From: Mesorhizobium sp.
GTDB lineage: Bacteria > Pseudomonadota > Alphaproteobacteria > Rhizobiales > Rhizobiaceae
DNA: 42,935 nucleotides
Assembly: GCA_004020545.1 (NCBI GenBank)
Contig: SAQE01000054.1
Location: forward strand, 1-42,935
Direction: 5' to 3'
In this document: piece after piece, positions 9,904 to 18,532 of the stretch
How positions within the stretch are numbered: position 1 is the stretch's first letter
Layout: the number at the start of each line of letters is the position of its first letter
Position numbers and translations under genes: made by a program
Notes under the pieces: model-generated
The model's input: only the letters and a program-made list of their open reading frames with translations
What the model was told of the DNA's origin: nothing
Database searches by the model: none

Positions 9904-10755
9904 TCAGAGTGACCATAATTTGGGCAGGCCCGCCCGTCCGTTGAGCAGTTCGACGAGCGGCACCAACCGTTTGCGGAGCTGGTAGCCGTCGCCGGCGGCG
10001 AGCCTCGCAAGAAGCTTGCCAGATTGCCCGACGCTCCAGAAGCTGGCGCCGCCCCAGCCACCGATGGTTGGGTCGTCGATAATGGCGCGCGCCGGCTCCA
10101 GCAGGGTTTCCGCACACGGTGATACGAGAAGCAGCGTTGCGATTGCGCGCGCGCCGCCGGCGACCGCCGGGCGCCGGAGCCTGGCTGCGATGTCCGGTCC
10201 GATACGGAAATCCTCGGCATGGATCAGCCTGCTGTCCTGGTGGACCCGCCAGCGGTCGTGGAAATTGCCGAGGACTGTCCGTTCGCCCATCGCCACTCGA
10301 CCGAACAATGTCGCCTCCAAAAGCAACGCCTCGGCATCCACGGCAAGCTTCACATCGAGCGTCCTGACAAAGGTCGCCCGATCGAAAACGATGGTTTCCT
10401 GCGGCAACCATGCGATCCGGCCGCCGGCGCCGACATCCAGGCTGACTGTCGTCTCGGCGCGATCGGATGCGGCGCGATAGATTTTCTCGCAGGCCTGGGT
10501 GGTGATGGAGGCCGAGGCGCCCTGACCGACCTCGATCTCCCAGCCAAGCCGGTCGCCGCCGGTCAAGCCGCCGGCCGTGTTGATCAGCACGGCCTCGAGC
10601 GGATCGCCTTGCACCGCCGGCATGCGAATCTTGGCCGATCCGTCCTGATAAAGACGCCGGAGCCGGGTCCGGCCGCCTGTTCTGCCGCAGAAAAGCCTGC
10701 CTCGCCCTGCAACACGTTGGGCGGCAGGCTGGGAGGCCAAGGTAGGGTCGATCAT
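9904..10755 (-). CDS. ureD: Urease accessory protein UreD
   Basis: UreD (UreH in some species) binds the urease apoprotein with UreF and UreG and is thought to carry nickel through an internal tunnel. From the ATG at 10755 it has 283 residues, near the family norm. The frame continues upstream to another ATG at 10818, giving 304 residues; neither start has a strong ribosome site. The family core is visible in GRGRLFCGRTGGRTRLRRLY, NTAGGLTGGDRL and LPQETIVFDRA. It is the first gene of the ureDA-DUF1272-ureJ-ureB run and is divergent from the NodF-like gene. Confidence 0.95.
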   Translation of the reverse strand: MIDPTLASQPAAQRVAGRGRLFCGRTGGRTRLRRLYQDGSAKIRMPAVQGDPLEAVLINTAGGLTGGDRLGWEIEVGQGASASITTQACEKIYRAASDRAETTVSLDVGAGGRIAWLPQETIVFDRATFVRTLDVKLAVDAEALLLEATLFGRVAMGERTVLGNFHDRWRVHQDSRLIHAEDFRIGPDIAARLRRPAVAGGARAIATLLLVSPCAETLLEPARAIIDDPTIGGWGGASFWSVGQSGKLLARLAAGDGYQLRKRLVPLVELLNGRAGLPKLWSL

Positions 10756-10805
10756 GTCCACGGCGCCAACGTTAAGCACTCCGGTGGCTTTGTCGATATA
10801 TAGCT

Positions 10806-10836
10806 TGTTGCTTGACATCGTTTCGGTTTCTATAGA
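10806..10836 (+). promoter_or_regulatory. Candidate promoter for the NodF/NodE-like pair
   Basis: A -10-like TATAGA (10831-10836) is preceded by TTGCTT (10809-10814) at 16 bases, in the divergent ureD/acp gap. This is a weak match read by eye. A nod-box-like sequence was looked for in 10756-10956 and not found. Confidence 0.25.
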
Positions 10837-10956
10837 GGGAGCCACCTTGGAGCGGTCACGCGATGCCTGGAGAGGCAAGGGCCACGGCGTTCGCGAATCC
10901 GGGAATGAAGGGGCGCTGATCAGTTGGCGTCGGAAAACGACAGGGGAAGGAACCGA

Positions 10957-11211
10957 ATGGCTGACCAGCTGACGACCGAAATCATCGAGAAGATCAAGGC
11001 TCATGCCGAGACTGGCGGCGAGGAAATCACCACCAGCACGGATCTCAACACGCTTGGCATTCATTCGCTGGAGCTCACCGAGATCATCTTCGACCTCGAG
11101 GAGAAGTACGGCATCGAGATCGAGATGAACACGGTCGACGCCTGGAGCAACCTCAAGAACGTCGGCGACATGGTCGAGGCGGTTCGCGAACTGATCGCGA
11201 AAAAAGCCTGA
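10957..11211 (+). CDS. NodF-like acyl carrier protein
   Basis: This 84-residue acyl carrier protein would carry the acyl chain on a 4'-phosphopantetheine arm attached to Ser37 ([10 protein letters not shown]). In most ACPs the residue before that Ser is Asp; here it is His36. The second half, [19 protein letters not shown], closely resembles the NodF proteins of rhizobia as I remember them. NodF is about 92 residues, so this one is slightly shorter in the first helix region. The start follows a good GGGGAAGGA site. The partner ketosynthase starts 4 bases after the stop. No nod box is visible, so NodD control is unlikely. The acyl product is unknown. Confidence 0.88.
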   Translation: MADQLTTEIIEKIKAHAETGGEEITTSTDLNTLGIHSLELTEIIFDLEEKYGIEIEMNTVDAWSNLKNVGDMVEAVRELIAKKA

Positions 11212-11215
11212 TTGC

Positions 11216-12424
11216 ATGCTGAAACGCGTCGTCATCACCGGCATTGGCGGGATATGCGGGCTCGGCAACGATGTGGCCGCGATCTGGGACGCAATGCGCG
11301 CCGGCCGCTCGGCAATCGGCCCGATCGACAATCCGTCGCTGCATGACCTGAAGGTCAAGGTCGGCTGCGAGATCAAGGAGTTGCCCGATCACGGCATCGA
11401 CCGCAAGCAGGTGGTGTCGATGGACCGTTTCAGCCTCCTGGCGGTGATTGCCGCACGGGAAGCGATGCGGCAGTCCGGACTGGTCGCCCATGCCGACAAC
11501 ACCTACAGGATGGGCGCCGTCGTCGGCATCGGCGTCGCCGGCTTCGAAACGATCGAGGAAAACTACCGCGCGATCCTGATCGAGGGGCGCAACCGCGCCG
11601 CCATCTTCACCGTGCCGAAGGTGATGCCGGGTGCGGCCGCCGGCCAGGTGAGCATGAATCTAGGCCTGCGCGGGCCGGTATTCGGGGTCACCTCCGCCTG
11701 CTCCTCGGCCAATCATGCCATTGCCAGCGCCGTCGACCAGATCCGGCTCGGCCGCGCCGACGTCATGGTCGCCGGCGGCACCGAAGCGCCGCTGGTATGG
11801 GGCGTGCTCAAGGGCTGGGAAGCGCTGAGGGTGCTTTCGCCCGATACCTGCAGGCCGTTCTCGGCCGATCGCCAGGGCCTGTCGCTCGGCGAAGGCGCCG
11901 GCATGGCGGTGCTGGAGAGCTACGATCACGCCGTGGCGCGCGGCGCCACCATCCTTGCCGAGATCGCCGGCGTGGGCCTCTCGGCCGACGCCTCCGACAT
12001 CGTCGCGCCGACGATCGAGGGCCCGGAAGCGGCGATGCGCTTCTGCCTGGTGGATGCCGGGCTCAATCCCGAGGATGTCGACTATCTCAACGCGCATGGC
12101 ACCGGCACCAAGGCCAACGACCAGATCGAGACGGCGGCGATCAAGCGCGTCTTCGGCGAGCATGCGCGTGCACTCTCGGTGTCCTCGACCAAGTCGATGC
12201 ACGCGCATTGCCTCGGCGCGTCGGGCGGGCTGGAGCTGATCGCCTGCGTCATGGCGATCCGCAATGGCATCGTGCCGCCGACGGCGAATTTCCGTGAGCC
12301 CGACCCCGAATGCGATCTCGACGTGACGCCTAATGTGGCGCGCGAACGCAAGGTGCGCGTAGCCCTCAGCAACAGTTTTGCCTTCGGCGGCACCAATGCG
12401 GTGCTGGGCTTCAAGGCGATCTGA
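11216..12424 (+). CDS. NodE-like beta-ketoacyl-ACP synthase
   Basis: This condensing enzyme elongates an acyl chain on an ACP with malonyl-ACP as donor. The 402 residues equal the length of NodE as I remember it. The catalytic Cys162 lies in [18 protein letters not shown], His294 in [15 protein letters not shown], and Lys326 and His331 in [13 protein letters not shown]. The C-terminus has the [10 protein letters not shown] signature. Segments such as [18 protein letters not shown] and [19 protein letters not shown] resemble NodE more than housekeeping FabF (inference from memory). It is paired with the NodF-like ACP 4 bases upstream, as nodF and nodE are in symbiosis regions. No other nod genes are in the window. 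A housekeeping or envelope-lipid role is equally possible. Confidence 0.9.
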   Translation: MLKRVVITGIGGICGLGNDVAAIWDAMRAGRSAIGPIDNPSLHDLKVKVGCEIKELPDHGIDRKQVVSMDRFSLLAVIAAREAMRQSGLVAHADNTYRMGAVVGIGVAGFETIEENYRAILIEGRNRAAIFTVPKVMPGAAAGQVSMNLGLRGPVFGVTSACSSANHAIASAVDQIRLGRADVMVAGGTEAPLVWGVLKGWEALRVLSPDTCRPFSADRQGLSLGEGAGMAVLESYDHAVARGATILAEIAGVGLSADASDIVAPTIEGPEAAMRFCLVDAGLNPEDVDYLNAHGTGTKANDQIETAAIKRVFGEHARALSVSSTKSMHAHCLGASGGLELIACVMAIRNGIVPPTANFREPDPECDLDVTPNVARERKVRVALSNSFAFGGTNAVLGFKAI

Positions 12425-12597
12425 TACAACCGCCAGCCATCCGCCGAACGCGTTTCCATCCTCGGGGAATTGGCTGGTTGACTGTCCGTGCACGGTAAGC
12501 CGCTCACCGGCATATTGATCCCGAGGGGTCAGGGTCCTAATTCTTGCCCACCCGCCACGCACGCCATTCGGCGCCAATCCGCACCCGGAGCCTCCCG

Positions 12598-13302
12598 ATG
12601 ACCGACCTGTCCGCCTTTCCCATCACCAAGCGCTGGCCGGCCAAAAAACCAGACCTCCTGCAGCTCTACTCCTCCACGACGCCCAACGGGGTGAAGATCT
12701 CGATCGCACTGGAGGAGATCGGCCTGCCCTACGAGCCGCACTATGTCGACATCGGCAAGAATGAGAGCTGGACCCCGGAATTCCTGTCGCTCAACCCGAA
12801 CGGCAAGATACCGGCGATCATCGACCCGAACGGGCCCGACGGAAAGCCGATCGGGCTGTTCGAATCCGGCGCTATCCTGCTCTATCTCAGCGACAAGACC
12901 GGCAAGCTCATCCCGGCCGATCCCATCCGCCGCTACGAGACGATCCAGTGGGTGTTCTTCCAGATGGCCGCGATCGGCCCGATCTTCGGGCAGGTCGGCT
13001 TCTTCAACAAGTTCGCCGGGCGCGAGATCGCCGACAAGCGGCCGCTGGAACGCTATCGCGACGAGTCGCGGCGGCTGATCGGCGTTTTGGAAACGCGGCT
13101 CAAGGGCCGGCAATGGATCATGGATGACGAATACACCATCGCCGATGTCTCGATGCTTGGCTGGGTGCGCAACCTGATCGGCTTCTACGAAGCGCGCGAC
13201 CTCGTCGGCTTCGACGATTTTCCGACCGTCGCGGCATGGCTGGAGCGAGGCCTTGCACGGCCGGCCGTGCAGAGGGGCTTGACCATCCCGGCAAGGGGTT
13301 GA
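12598..13302 (+). CDS. Glutathione S-transferase, YghU/YfcG type
   Basis: The 234 residues start MTDLSAFPITKRWP; a longer frame from 12544 has no support. The N-terminal domain shows LYSSTTPNGVKISIALEE, where Thr and Asn take the place of a catalytic Tyr/Ser/Cys. That is typical of Nu-class enzymes such as E. coli YfcG and YghU, which reduce disulfides with glutathione. It also has NPNGKIPAIIDP and LFESGAILLYLSDKTG. The C-terminal helical domain contains EYTIADVSMLGWV. It is likely cytosolic and involved in thiol redox balance. It stands alone after the ketosynthase gene, with 173 bases between that hold nothing recognisable. Confidence 0.92.
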   Translation: MTDLSAFPITKRWPAKKPDLLQLYSSTTPNGVKISIALEEIGLPYEPHYVDIGKNESWTPEFLSLNPNGKIPAIIDPNGPDGKPIGLFESGAILLYLSDKTGKLIPADPIRRYETIQWVFFQMAAIGPIFGQVGFFNKFAGREIADKRPLERYRDESRRLIGVLETRLKGRQWIMDDEYTIADVSMLGWVRNLIGFYEARDLVGFDDFPTVAAWLERGLARPAVQRGLTIPARG

Positions 13303-13314
13303 GGCGCAGGCCCC

Positions 13315-13632
13315 CTACTTCGTTTTGGCTTTTGCGCCGCCTCGGCCGAGTACCGATGCGGCAAGCCGGGCGGTGGCTACCACCGCGCCGGTCGCAACGC
13401 TTGCGACGGTGCGGATGGGACCTGGCTTCTTCGCCGCGGGCTTATGCGGTTTCGCGGCGGTCTTGTGCGCCGCGCCGGGCACCACTTTCTTGGGCGCGGC
13501 CTTGCCGAATGCCGGCTTGGCGTCCTTGGTGCGCTCGGCCATCGCTTCGGCGGCGCCGGCCTTCGATTGCGCTGTCCTGGATTGATTGGCCCTGCTTCTC
13601 GCGGGCGCGGGTTTTCTGGTCTTGGTTGCCAT
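13315..13632 (-). CDS. Histone H1-like Lys/Ala/Pro-rich basic protein
   Basis: The 105 residues are dominated by Lys, Arg, Ala and Pro, with KKP, KPHKPAAKK and GAAHKTAAK repeats resembling eukaryotic H1 tails and bacterial H1-like proteins. A short hydrophobic helix, TVASVATGAVVATARLAASVL, lies near the C-terminus and is followed by another basic tail. Such proteins bind DNA non-specifically or attach to the envelope; the hydrophobic helix leaves both open. The ATG at 13632 is upstream of the repeat at 13652-13699. The gene converges on the GST gene with 12 bases between stops. Composition bias lowers confidence that it is a true gene. Confidence 0.6.
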   Translation of the reverse strand: MATKTRKPAPARSRANQSRTAQSKAGAAEAMAERTKDAKPAFGKAAPKKVVPGAAHKTAAKPHKPAAKKPGPIRTVASVATGAVVATARLAASVLGRGGAKAKTK

Positions 13633-13651
13633 CAGACGGCTCCGTTTTTTT

Positions 13652-13699
13652 GCGCAATTCCGGACGGAAAACCGCTGCGCACTTTTCCTGGAATTGCTT
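13652..13699. repeat. Short palindromic repeat, GCAATTCCGGACGG family, copy 2
   Basis: The sequence gcaattccggacggaaaa, then ccgctgcgcacttttcc and tggaattgc, has arms GCAATTCC and GGAATTGC that pair. It is almost identical in the core to 1101-1147. It lies between the basic-protein gene and the kinase gene; the rest of that gap (13700-13781) shows nothing else. Confidence 0.7.
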
Positions 13700-13781
13700 C
13701 AGCGCCGGACAATCGGGATATCGGCCATAACGACCTGTAAGTCTTAAGGTTCCCGTCCAAAAATAGTGAAAATTGAGCGGG

Positions 13782-14393
13782 TTAACCAATCACCAGATCG
13801 GCCTGCCGGCGATGCGCCAGCACGCGCTCGATGTTCGGCATGTCATTGGAGGCGATCCAGGCGCGCGCGTCCTCGTCGGACTTGCCATGGCCGCGCCAGC
13901 GCTCCATCAAGCGGCGCTCGAGCTCGCCCCGCGGCACGTCGACGAAGATGGTGAAATCGAACAACGGCGCAAGCCGCGACCACGGCTCCTCGTCGAGCAG
14001 AAGATAATTGCCCTCGACCAGGATGAACTTGGTGTCCGCGGAAACGATCTCGGCCGCCGCGCGCGACAATTCCAAGCTGCGGTCGAAGACCGGAATGGCA
14101 ATGTCCGGCTCGCCGGAGCGGATGCGCTTCAAAAGCGTCTCGAAACCGGCAAAGTCGAAGGTTTCCGGCGCGCCTTTTCGCGCGCGCAGGCCGCGCCGGT
14201 TAAGCACGATGTCGTCATAATGGAAGCCGTCCATCGGCACGACTTCCGACGTGCCCTCCGGCAGCAGTTCATGCAGCCTGCCCGATATGGTTGATTTGCC
14301 GGCTCCCGGCGGGCCGGCAATGGCGACGACGAAACGCTTGGCCTTGCCGGCGCGCTTGAAGATGGCGGCAGTGATATGGGCCAGGTCAGACAT
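13782..14393 (-). CDS. P-loop kinase, uridine kinase/phosphoribulokinase-like (FrcK/CoaA-like fold)
   Basis: The 203 residues from the ATG at 14393 open with the Walker A motif in VVAIAGPPGAGKSTISGRL. The family-specific PMDGFHYDD and a lid-like segment, RRGLRARKGAPETFDF, follow. A Walker B-like strand FILVEGNYLLLDEEPW and an Arg-rich lid ERRLMERWRGHGKSDEDA come after that. This layout is that of small sugar or nucleoside kinases, including FrcK encoded beside rhizobial fructose transporters. The phosphate acceptor is unknown. It is not beside a transporter here. The longer frame to 14588 passes through repeat DNA and was rejected. Confidence 0.85.
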   Translation of the reverse strand: MSDLAHITAAIFKRAGKAKRFVVAIAGPPGAGKSTISGRLHELLPEGTSEVVPMDGFHYDDIVLNRRGLRARKGAPETFDFAGFETLLKRIRSGEPDIAIPVFDRSLELSRAAAEIVSADTKFILVEGNYLLLDEEPWSRLAPLFDFTIFVDVPRGELERRLMERWRGHGKSDEDARAWIASNDMPNIERVLAHRRQADLVIG

Positions 14394-14534
14394 CAGCGCC
14401 TCTCCGCTAGCGATTCCGGCCGCATCTTGGCGGCTGTTGGCGGAAATTTCAAACGTGGTTCCTTGATGCCGAAGTTTCGACTGATCGTTTGGCAGTCTCC
14501 CGCCCCCGAGATTAGCCGAGACGCCTAGCCCTTC

Positions 14535-14712
14535 GTCATCCACGGGCGGAGCAAAGCGTAGCGACGCAGCGCAGACCCGAGGATCCATTCCGTGACGCCC
14601 GAGCGCTGCCGCGGTTCAGAATTCTGCGCCGTTGCGTTCTTTGGGGAATGTCACGGCATGGATTCCAGGGTCTTCGCGACGGAGCTTCGCTCCTGCTTCG
14701 CCCTGGAATGAC
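14535..14712. repeat. Long imperfect inverted repeat, cgtcatccacgggcggagc family
   Basis: The left arm contains cgtcatccacgggcggagca and gacccgaggatccat; the right arm contains tcacggcatggattccaggg, then cctggaatgacg. The arms pair imperfectly across most of 180 bases (gtcat/atgac; gacccgaggatccat/atggattccagggtc). This sort of element is frequent between genes in rhizobia as I know them. The rest of the gap between the kinase and mutarotase-like genes (14394-14534) shows no gene. Confidence 0.65.
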
Positions 14713-14724
14713 GAACTTACGGGC

Positions 14725-15831
14725 CTAGGCCGGAACGGAACGGCCGATGCGCAGGAACTCGCCGTCGAACGGTATCTCCCTCGCCGGGCCATTCGGGGCA
14801 AGGATGCACAGTCGATCGGTCGCCGATTCGAGGCTGGCTGGCGGCTCGGCATCGGCGAGCGGAACCGCGCCGATGACGTGGCGGAACGAGACGCTGCGCC
14901 CTTCCGTGAGGGCGAAGGCGGTCGCCACGCCTTCGTGCTTCAGCCAGTTGTCGCCGAGCGAGGCGGCATGGCCGACCGCCGCGCGCCCGTCCTCGATGCC
15001 GAGCACGCCGACATGGCGGCCGCTCCAGGGCGCGTAGTCGCGGCCGCCATTGCTGAACCAAAGCATCGTGACCGGCAGCTCGGCCGGGTTCTTCAGCACC
15101 AGCACCAGATCCTGCTCGGCGCGCCGCGCCAGCGCCGTCCAGCCCGGACCACCATGATCGGCCTCGACCAGGGTGATGAAATCCTCGCGGCGGTCCCCCA
15201 TGCGATAGTCCGTGAGGTCGGCGGTGCCGCCGGCCGCGACCGGGAATTTGGTCAGATCAGTGGCGCGGGCGGGATAGGCCAGGCGAAACCGGCCGCGCGC
15301 CGGATCGGGCTCGAGCGGAGTCGCTGGCGTCACCGCCAGGCGCTTCGGCGAGAAGGCGAGCCTGCCGCCGTCCCGCATCGCCGTCATCGGATGATGGGCG
15401 ACGGAAATCGCGCCGGAGCCGCCGGAAAAGACGTGCTCCTGATAGAGGAAGGGATGGCTGTCGCGCAGGATAAAAATCTTGTCGACGGCGGCGCCCATGA
15501 CCTTGCGGCGCAGCCGGAAGACGGCGCGCCAGCCGCCGGCAATGGCGCTGTTTTCGACGACATCCCATTCGCTGTTCGCCGTCCAGCCATGCAGGGGGGC
15601 GGCCTCGACATCGCTGGTGGAAAACGGCGCGCAGAGGAAATCGCCCGACAGACGCACCGTGCCCTCGGGGAGATTTTGCGGCAGCGTCTCGCGCGGCGAG
15701 CCGACCCAGGGCGCGCGGTGCAGCGGTTTCAACCGGCGGCCATCGGCCTCGACCTCCATCGCGGCGATGTGGCCGACGGCGAGGTCGAGCGAGACCGAGA
15801 TGCCCTTTGCGTTGATCGTGACCGTGTCCAT
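14725..15831 (-). CDS. Galactose-mutarotase-like (aldose-1-epimerase superfamily) protein
   Basis: The 368 residues start MDTVTINAKGISVSLDLA. The sequence is rich in beta-strand-forming stretches and contains MEVEADGRRLKPLHRAPWVG, FLCAPFSTSDVEAAPLHGW and VFRLRRKVMGAAVDKIF. These are suggestive of the beta-sandwich sugar-binding fold of mutarotases and related hydrolase domains. The late segment LGIEDGRAAVGHAASL also fits. No catalytic His/Glu pair could be fixed with certainty, so the enzyme activity is open. It reads toward the kinase gene, from which it is separated by a repeat. Together they could serve an unidentified sugar, which is inference only. Confidence 0.65.
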   Translation of the reverse strand: MDTVTINAKGISVSLDLAVGHIAAMEVEADGRRLKPLHRAPWVGSPRETLPQNLPEGTVRLSGDFLCAPFSTSDVEAAPLHGWTANSEWDVVENSAIAGGWRAVFRLRRKVMGAAVDKIFILRDSHPFLYQEHVFSGGSGAISVAHHPMTAMRDGGRLAFSPKRLAVTPATPLEPDPARGRFRLAYPARATDLTKFPVAAGGTADLTDYRMGDRREDFITLVEADHGGPGWTALARRAEQDLVLVLKNPAELPVTMLWFSNGGRDYAPWSGRHVGVLGIEDGRAAVGHAASLGDNWLKHEGVATAFALTEGRSVSFRHVIGAVPLADAEPPASLESATDRLCILAPNGPAREIPFDGEFLRIGRSVPA

Positions 15832-15954
15832 CGCTCTATCCCGAATCTTTTGCAGGGCAGGCAGCAAAGCCTGACCGATGGTGAGCGCGCAAGCGGGACG
15901 GCAGGCATTTTACGTCAGGACGTCGCGCCCTATGAAATCCCCTGTCTTGTCTTG

Positions 15955-16275
15955 GATTTTCTACGACTTAGCTTCGCTAAGATCGTGAAATCCTTTCTCC
16001 CCCACAAGGGACAGGGCAATCGCATATGGCGCTCCCCCTCTCCGTCTCGGCTTCGCCGAGCCACCTCTCCCCCACGTTGTGGGGGCGAGGAACCCAAGCT
16101 TTTCAAGGCCGCGGCGTCAGCGGTTAGCGTTTCCTCGCCCCCGCCAGAGGCGGGGGGGAGAGGTGGCCGCGTAGCGGTCGGAGAGGGGGCCAGCGCTGCC
16201 ATATGCGATTGCCCTGCCTCCCTTGAGGGGAGATAGCGATTTCAACATCTTAGCGAAGCTAAGTGTTAGAAATCG
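15955..16275. repeat. Nested inverted repeat, family A copy 1 (doublet)
   Basis: The outer arms are cttagcttcgctaag (near 15967-15981) and its reverse complement cttagcgaagctaag (near 16249-16263). Inside lie two facing family A half-units. One runs from ctccgtctcggcttcgccga through a C-run/G-run hairpin; the other is the reverse, cctcgcccccgcc through gagaggtgg. Conserved flanks aatcgcatatggc and gccatatgcgatt close the structure. It fills the gap between the mutarotase-like and the coiled-coil protein genes; no gene is seen in it. Confidence 0.8.
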
Positions 16276-16315
16276 CAAGAGAGGGGAACAGCGCCACGGC
16301 GGACCATTCGCCCCC

Positions 16316-18124
16316 CTACTGCCGTTTGTACTCCCGCACCGGCGACTTCGTCCCATCCGTGTAAGTCACCTGCACCGCCATCGATTTCACGTCGTCCTTG
16401 ACCTTGAAATAGGGCTGGTAGTCGGCGGGGATAGCATAGGGGTCCTTGGCGTCGCAGGGCGGCATCTTGATCTCCTTGTCGAGCGCGGTGCCGTTCAGGC
16501 TGTAGCGCACCTCCTTGATGGCGCAGCGGAAGGACAGCATCTGGGTGAAATAGACCAGGCCGTGGTTGCCGCTGGCGTCGAAGGCGATCCACGAAGTCCA
16601 GAACTGGTCGAGGATCTGTTTGTTGCCCTGCTGGAGCGCTGAATCCGGGTCGAAGCGGATGTCGAACGGGCCGGTCTCGCGGCCCCTGATGTCGAGATAT
16701 TTTATGGCGATCGTAGTAGCCGCGGTGCTGTCGGGCAGCTCGAAGCTTGGGTTGGGCATCGGCTTGCCCGTGCGCTGGTCGTTCAACGCCATCAAGCCGG
16801 TGTCGGTGAACGGGCCGCTGTCGCCGAGCCGCCATGAAATCGCGGTCGCCGGTTCGGGGAGCGAGATCGTTATCGACCAGCCGGCATTGGAGCGTGTCGG
16901 CGTCAGCGTCGGCACGAAGCGGGACGGGTCGAGCACGTCGCCGAGCGCGGTGAGCCGGCTATGGCCGCGGTCGAGCCAGTCGGCCAGTTGCGTCTGGTCG
17001 ACGAAATATTTGAGCAGGCCGCCATCCTTTTCGTAGGAAACGAACTTGGTCAGCGCCTGGGCTTCGCTGCGCTTGTCGGCCAGCGTCTGGCTGCCGAGAC
17101 GATCCTCGGAAAATTCCTGGGCGAGGAGAAAGTAAGCCGGCGCGTAATCGGGATTGGCCGATATGAAGGCGTTGAGCTTGTCGAGCCGTTGGGCATCGTC
17201 GAACTGCAAGAGATGGACGAGCTTGATCGCCGGCGCCTTGGCCTTTTCGGCAAGCTGGCCGAACACTTCGCGCGCGCCGGCCTTGCCGTCCTGGACTCTC
17301 AGCAGCGTGGCGAAGCGCGTGTAAGGATCGATGGCGTCGACATCGAAGCCGGCAAAGGCGAGATAGGAGCGGCGGGCGTTGAGCATATCGCCGGCCAGCT
17401 CGTAGACGCGGGCGTTGTGGTAGAACTCGTCCGGACGCTTGGGATCGGCGATCGCTCCGCCCTGCGCCGCCAATTGGGCAAAGCCCTTGGCGATCGTGTC
17501 GATCGAGGCGGCGATCTGCTCGGTCGTCGCCTGCAGCTTTTCGGCCTGGGCCTGCTGCTGTTTTTGGCCGGCGGCTAAAGTGTCGGTCGTCTGCTTCACC
17601 GCCTCGACCGTCTTCTGGGTCTCGGCGCCCTGCGCGGTCTGCTGCTTCTGCGTCTCGGCAATCTGGTCGGTCTTCTGCGCCACCGTGTCGGTGGATTTCT
17701 TGACCTCTTCGACGGTCTTCTGCGTCTGTGTGACCGTCTTTTCGATCTTCGCCACCTTTTCCGAGACGATGCCCAGCGACTGCTGCAGCTCGGCCACCGC
17801 CGGCACCAGGGCGGCGATCACGCCGTTCTGCGAATTGGTTTCCTGCTGGACGCCATAGACGCCGCCGGCGATCGCCGCCGCGCTGGTGGCGAAGATCAGC
17901 GCCGGCATGGCCCTGGCCGCCAGCACCAGGCGCAGCACCATGGCGACGGCGATGATCGCCGCAGCGATCGCCGCGACCAGCGCGATATAGGCGGCAAAAG
18001 GCCCGAGCGGGTTGAGCACGTCGGATACCGCGCCGCTGAGGAAAGCGACGCTGCCCGCCCATTTGCCGGTGCGGCTCAACGATGACCGCAGCAGCGAGGT
18101 CGTACCCGTGGCGATTTCCGACAT
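16316..18124 (-). CDS. Large membrane-anchored coiled-coil/TPR-like protein
   Basis: I do not recognise the family. The 602 residues show a short N-terminal region, two hydrophobic helices (about 43-69 and 72-91), and then a long heptad-like, Gln/Lys/Thr-rich coiled coil (about 110-220) with repeated KTV, KST and DTVAQKTDQ motifs. A helical TPR-like region (about 233-395) contains EFYHNARVYELAGDMLNARR and PDYAPAYFLLAQEFSED. The C-terminal part is strand-rich, with two cysteines (FRCAIKE and MPPCDAKD) and ends in a YTDGTKSPVREY segment. The long frame to 18343 has no start support. It is flanked on both sides by palindromic elements, so it is probably monocistronic. Confidence 0.8.
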   Translation of the reverse strand: MSEIATGTTSLLRSSLSRTGKWAGSVAFLSGAVSDVLNPLGPFAAYIALVAAIAAAIIAVAMVLRLVLAARAMPALIFATSAAAIAGGVYGVQQETNSQNGVIAALVPAVAELQQSLGIVSEKVAKIEKTVTQTQKTVEEVKKSTDTVAQKTDQIAETQKQQTAQGAETQKTVEAVKQTTDTLAAGQKQQQAQAEKLQATTEQIAASIDTIAKGFAQLAAQGGAIADPKRPDEFYHNARVYELAGDMLNARRSYLAFAGFDVDAIDPYTRFATLLRVQDGKAGAREVFGQLAEKAKAPAIKLVHLLQFDDAQRLDKLNAFISANPDYAPAYFLLAQEFSEDRLGSQTLADKRSEAQALTKFVSYEKDGGLLKYFVDQTQLADWLDRGHSRLTALGDVLDPSRFVPTLTPTRSNAGWSITISLPEPATAISWRLGDSGPFTDTGLMALNDQRTGKPMPNPSFELPDSTAATTIAIKYLDIRGRETGPFDIRFDPDSALQQGNKQILDQFWTSWIAFDASGNHGLVYFTQMLSFRCAIKEVRYSLNGTALDKEIKMPPCDAKDPYAIPADYQPYFKVKDDVKSMAVQVTYTDGTKSPVREYKRQ

Positions 18125-18184
18125 GCCATTCCCCCCAAATCCAAGCCGTAGCATCATAGCGGCAAGGGGGTGGGGAAGGCAAAG

Positions 18185-18425
18185 CGGGGTGAGGCTGCAA
18201 CGCTGGCGATTAGCGAAAGCCAGGCAGCATCCGATCTCCCCCTTGCGGGGGAGATGTCCGGCAGGACAGAGGGGGGTGTGAAGGATCGCAGCTCTGCAGA
18301 AGCGATGTTCAACCAAGGCTGCGACTAAGGACATGGCGGTCACCCCGGCGGGACAGCACCCCCCTCTGCTCTGCCGGGCATCTCCCCCGCAAGGGGGGAG
18401 ATTGGCAGCGTCGCCGGCAGCGCGA
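18185..18425. repeat. Inverted-repeat element, family B copy 1 (doublet)
   Basis: Two facing units are seen. The left one contains gatctcccccttgcggggga followed by gatgtccggcaggacaga; the right one contains cagcacccccctctgctctg, then gggcatctcccccgcaa. The unit gcaacgctggcgattagcga at the left end recurs in copy 2. The gap between the coiled-coil gene and the carboxypeptidase gene (18125-18532) holds this element and no gene. Confidence 0.8.
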
Positions 18426-18532
18426 ACCTCCGAAACCTGGGCAAATGCCTTGAAATCGCCGTCAACCAGTTGGACGCGGCCGGCGCGGTACGTTAGCTTC
18501 GCCGCATCTCAGCAACAGTTTTAGAACACGTC

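Noticed and set aside
10756-10956. A nod box upstream of the NodF-like gene
   Set aside because: No stretch resembling the conserved nod-box pattern was seen by eye; NodD control is not supported.
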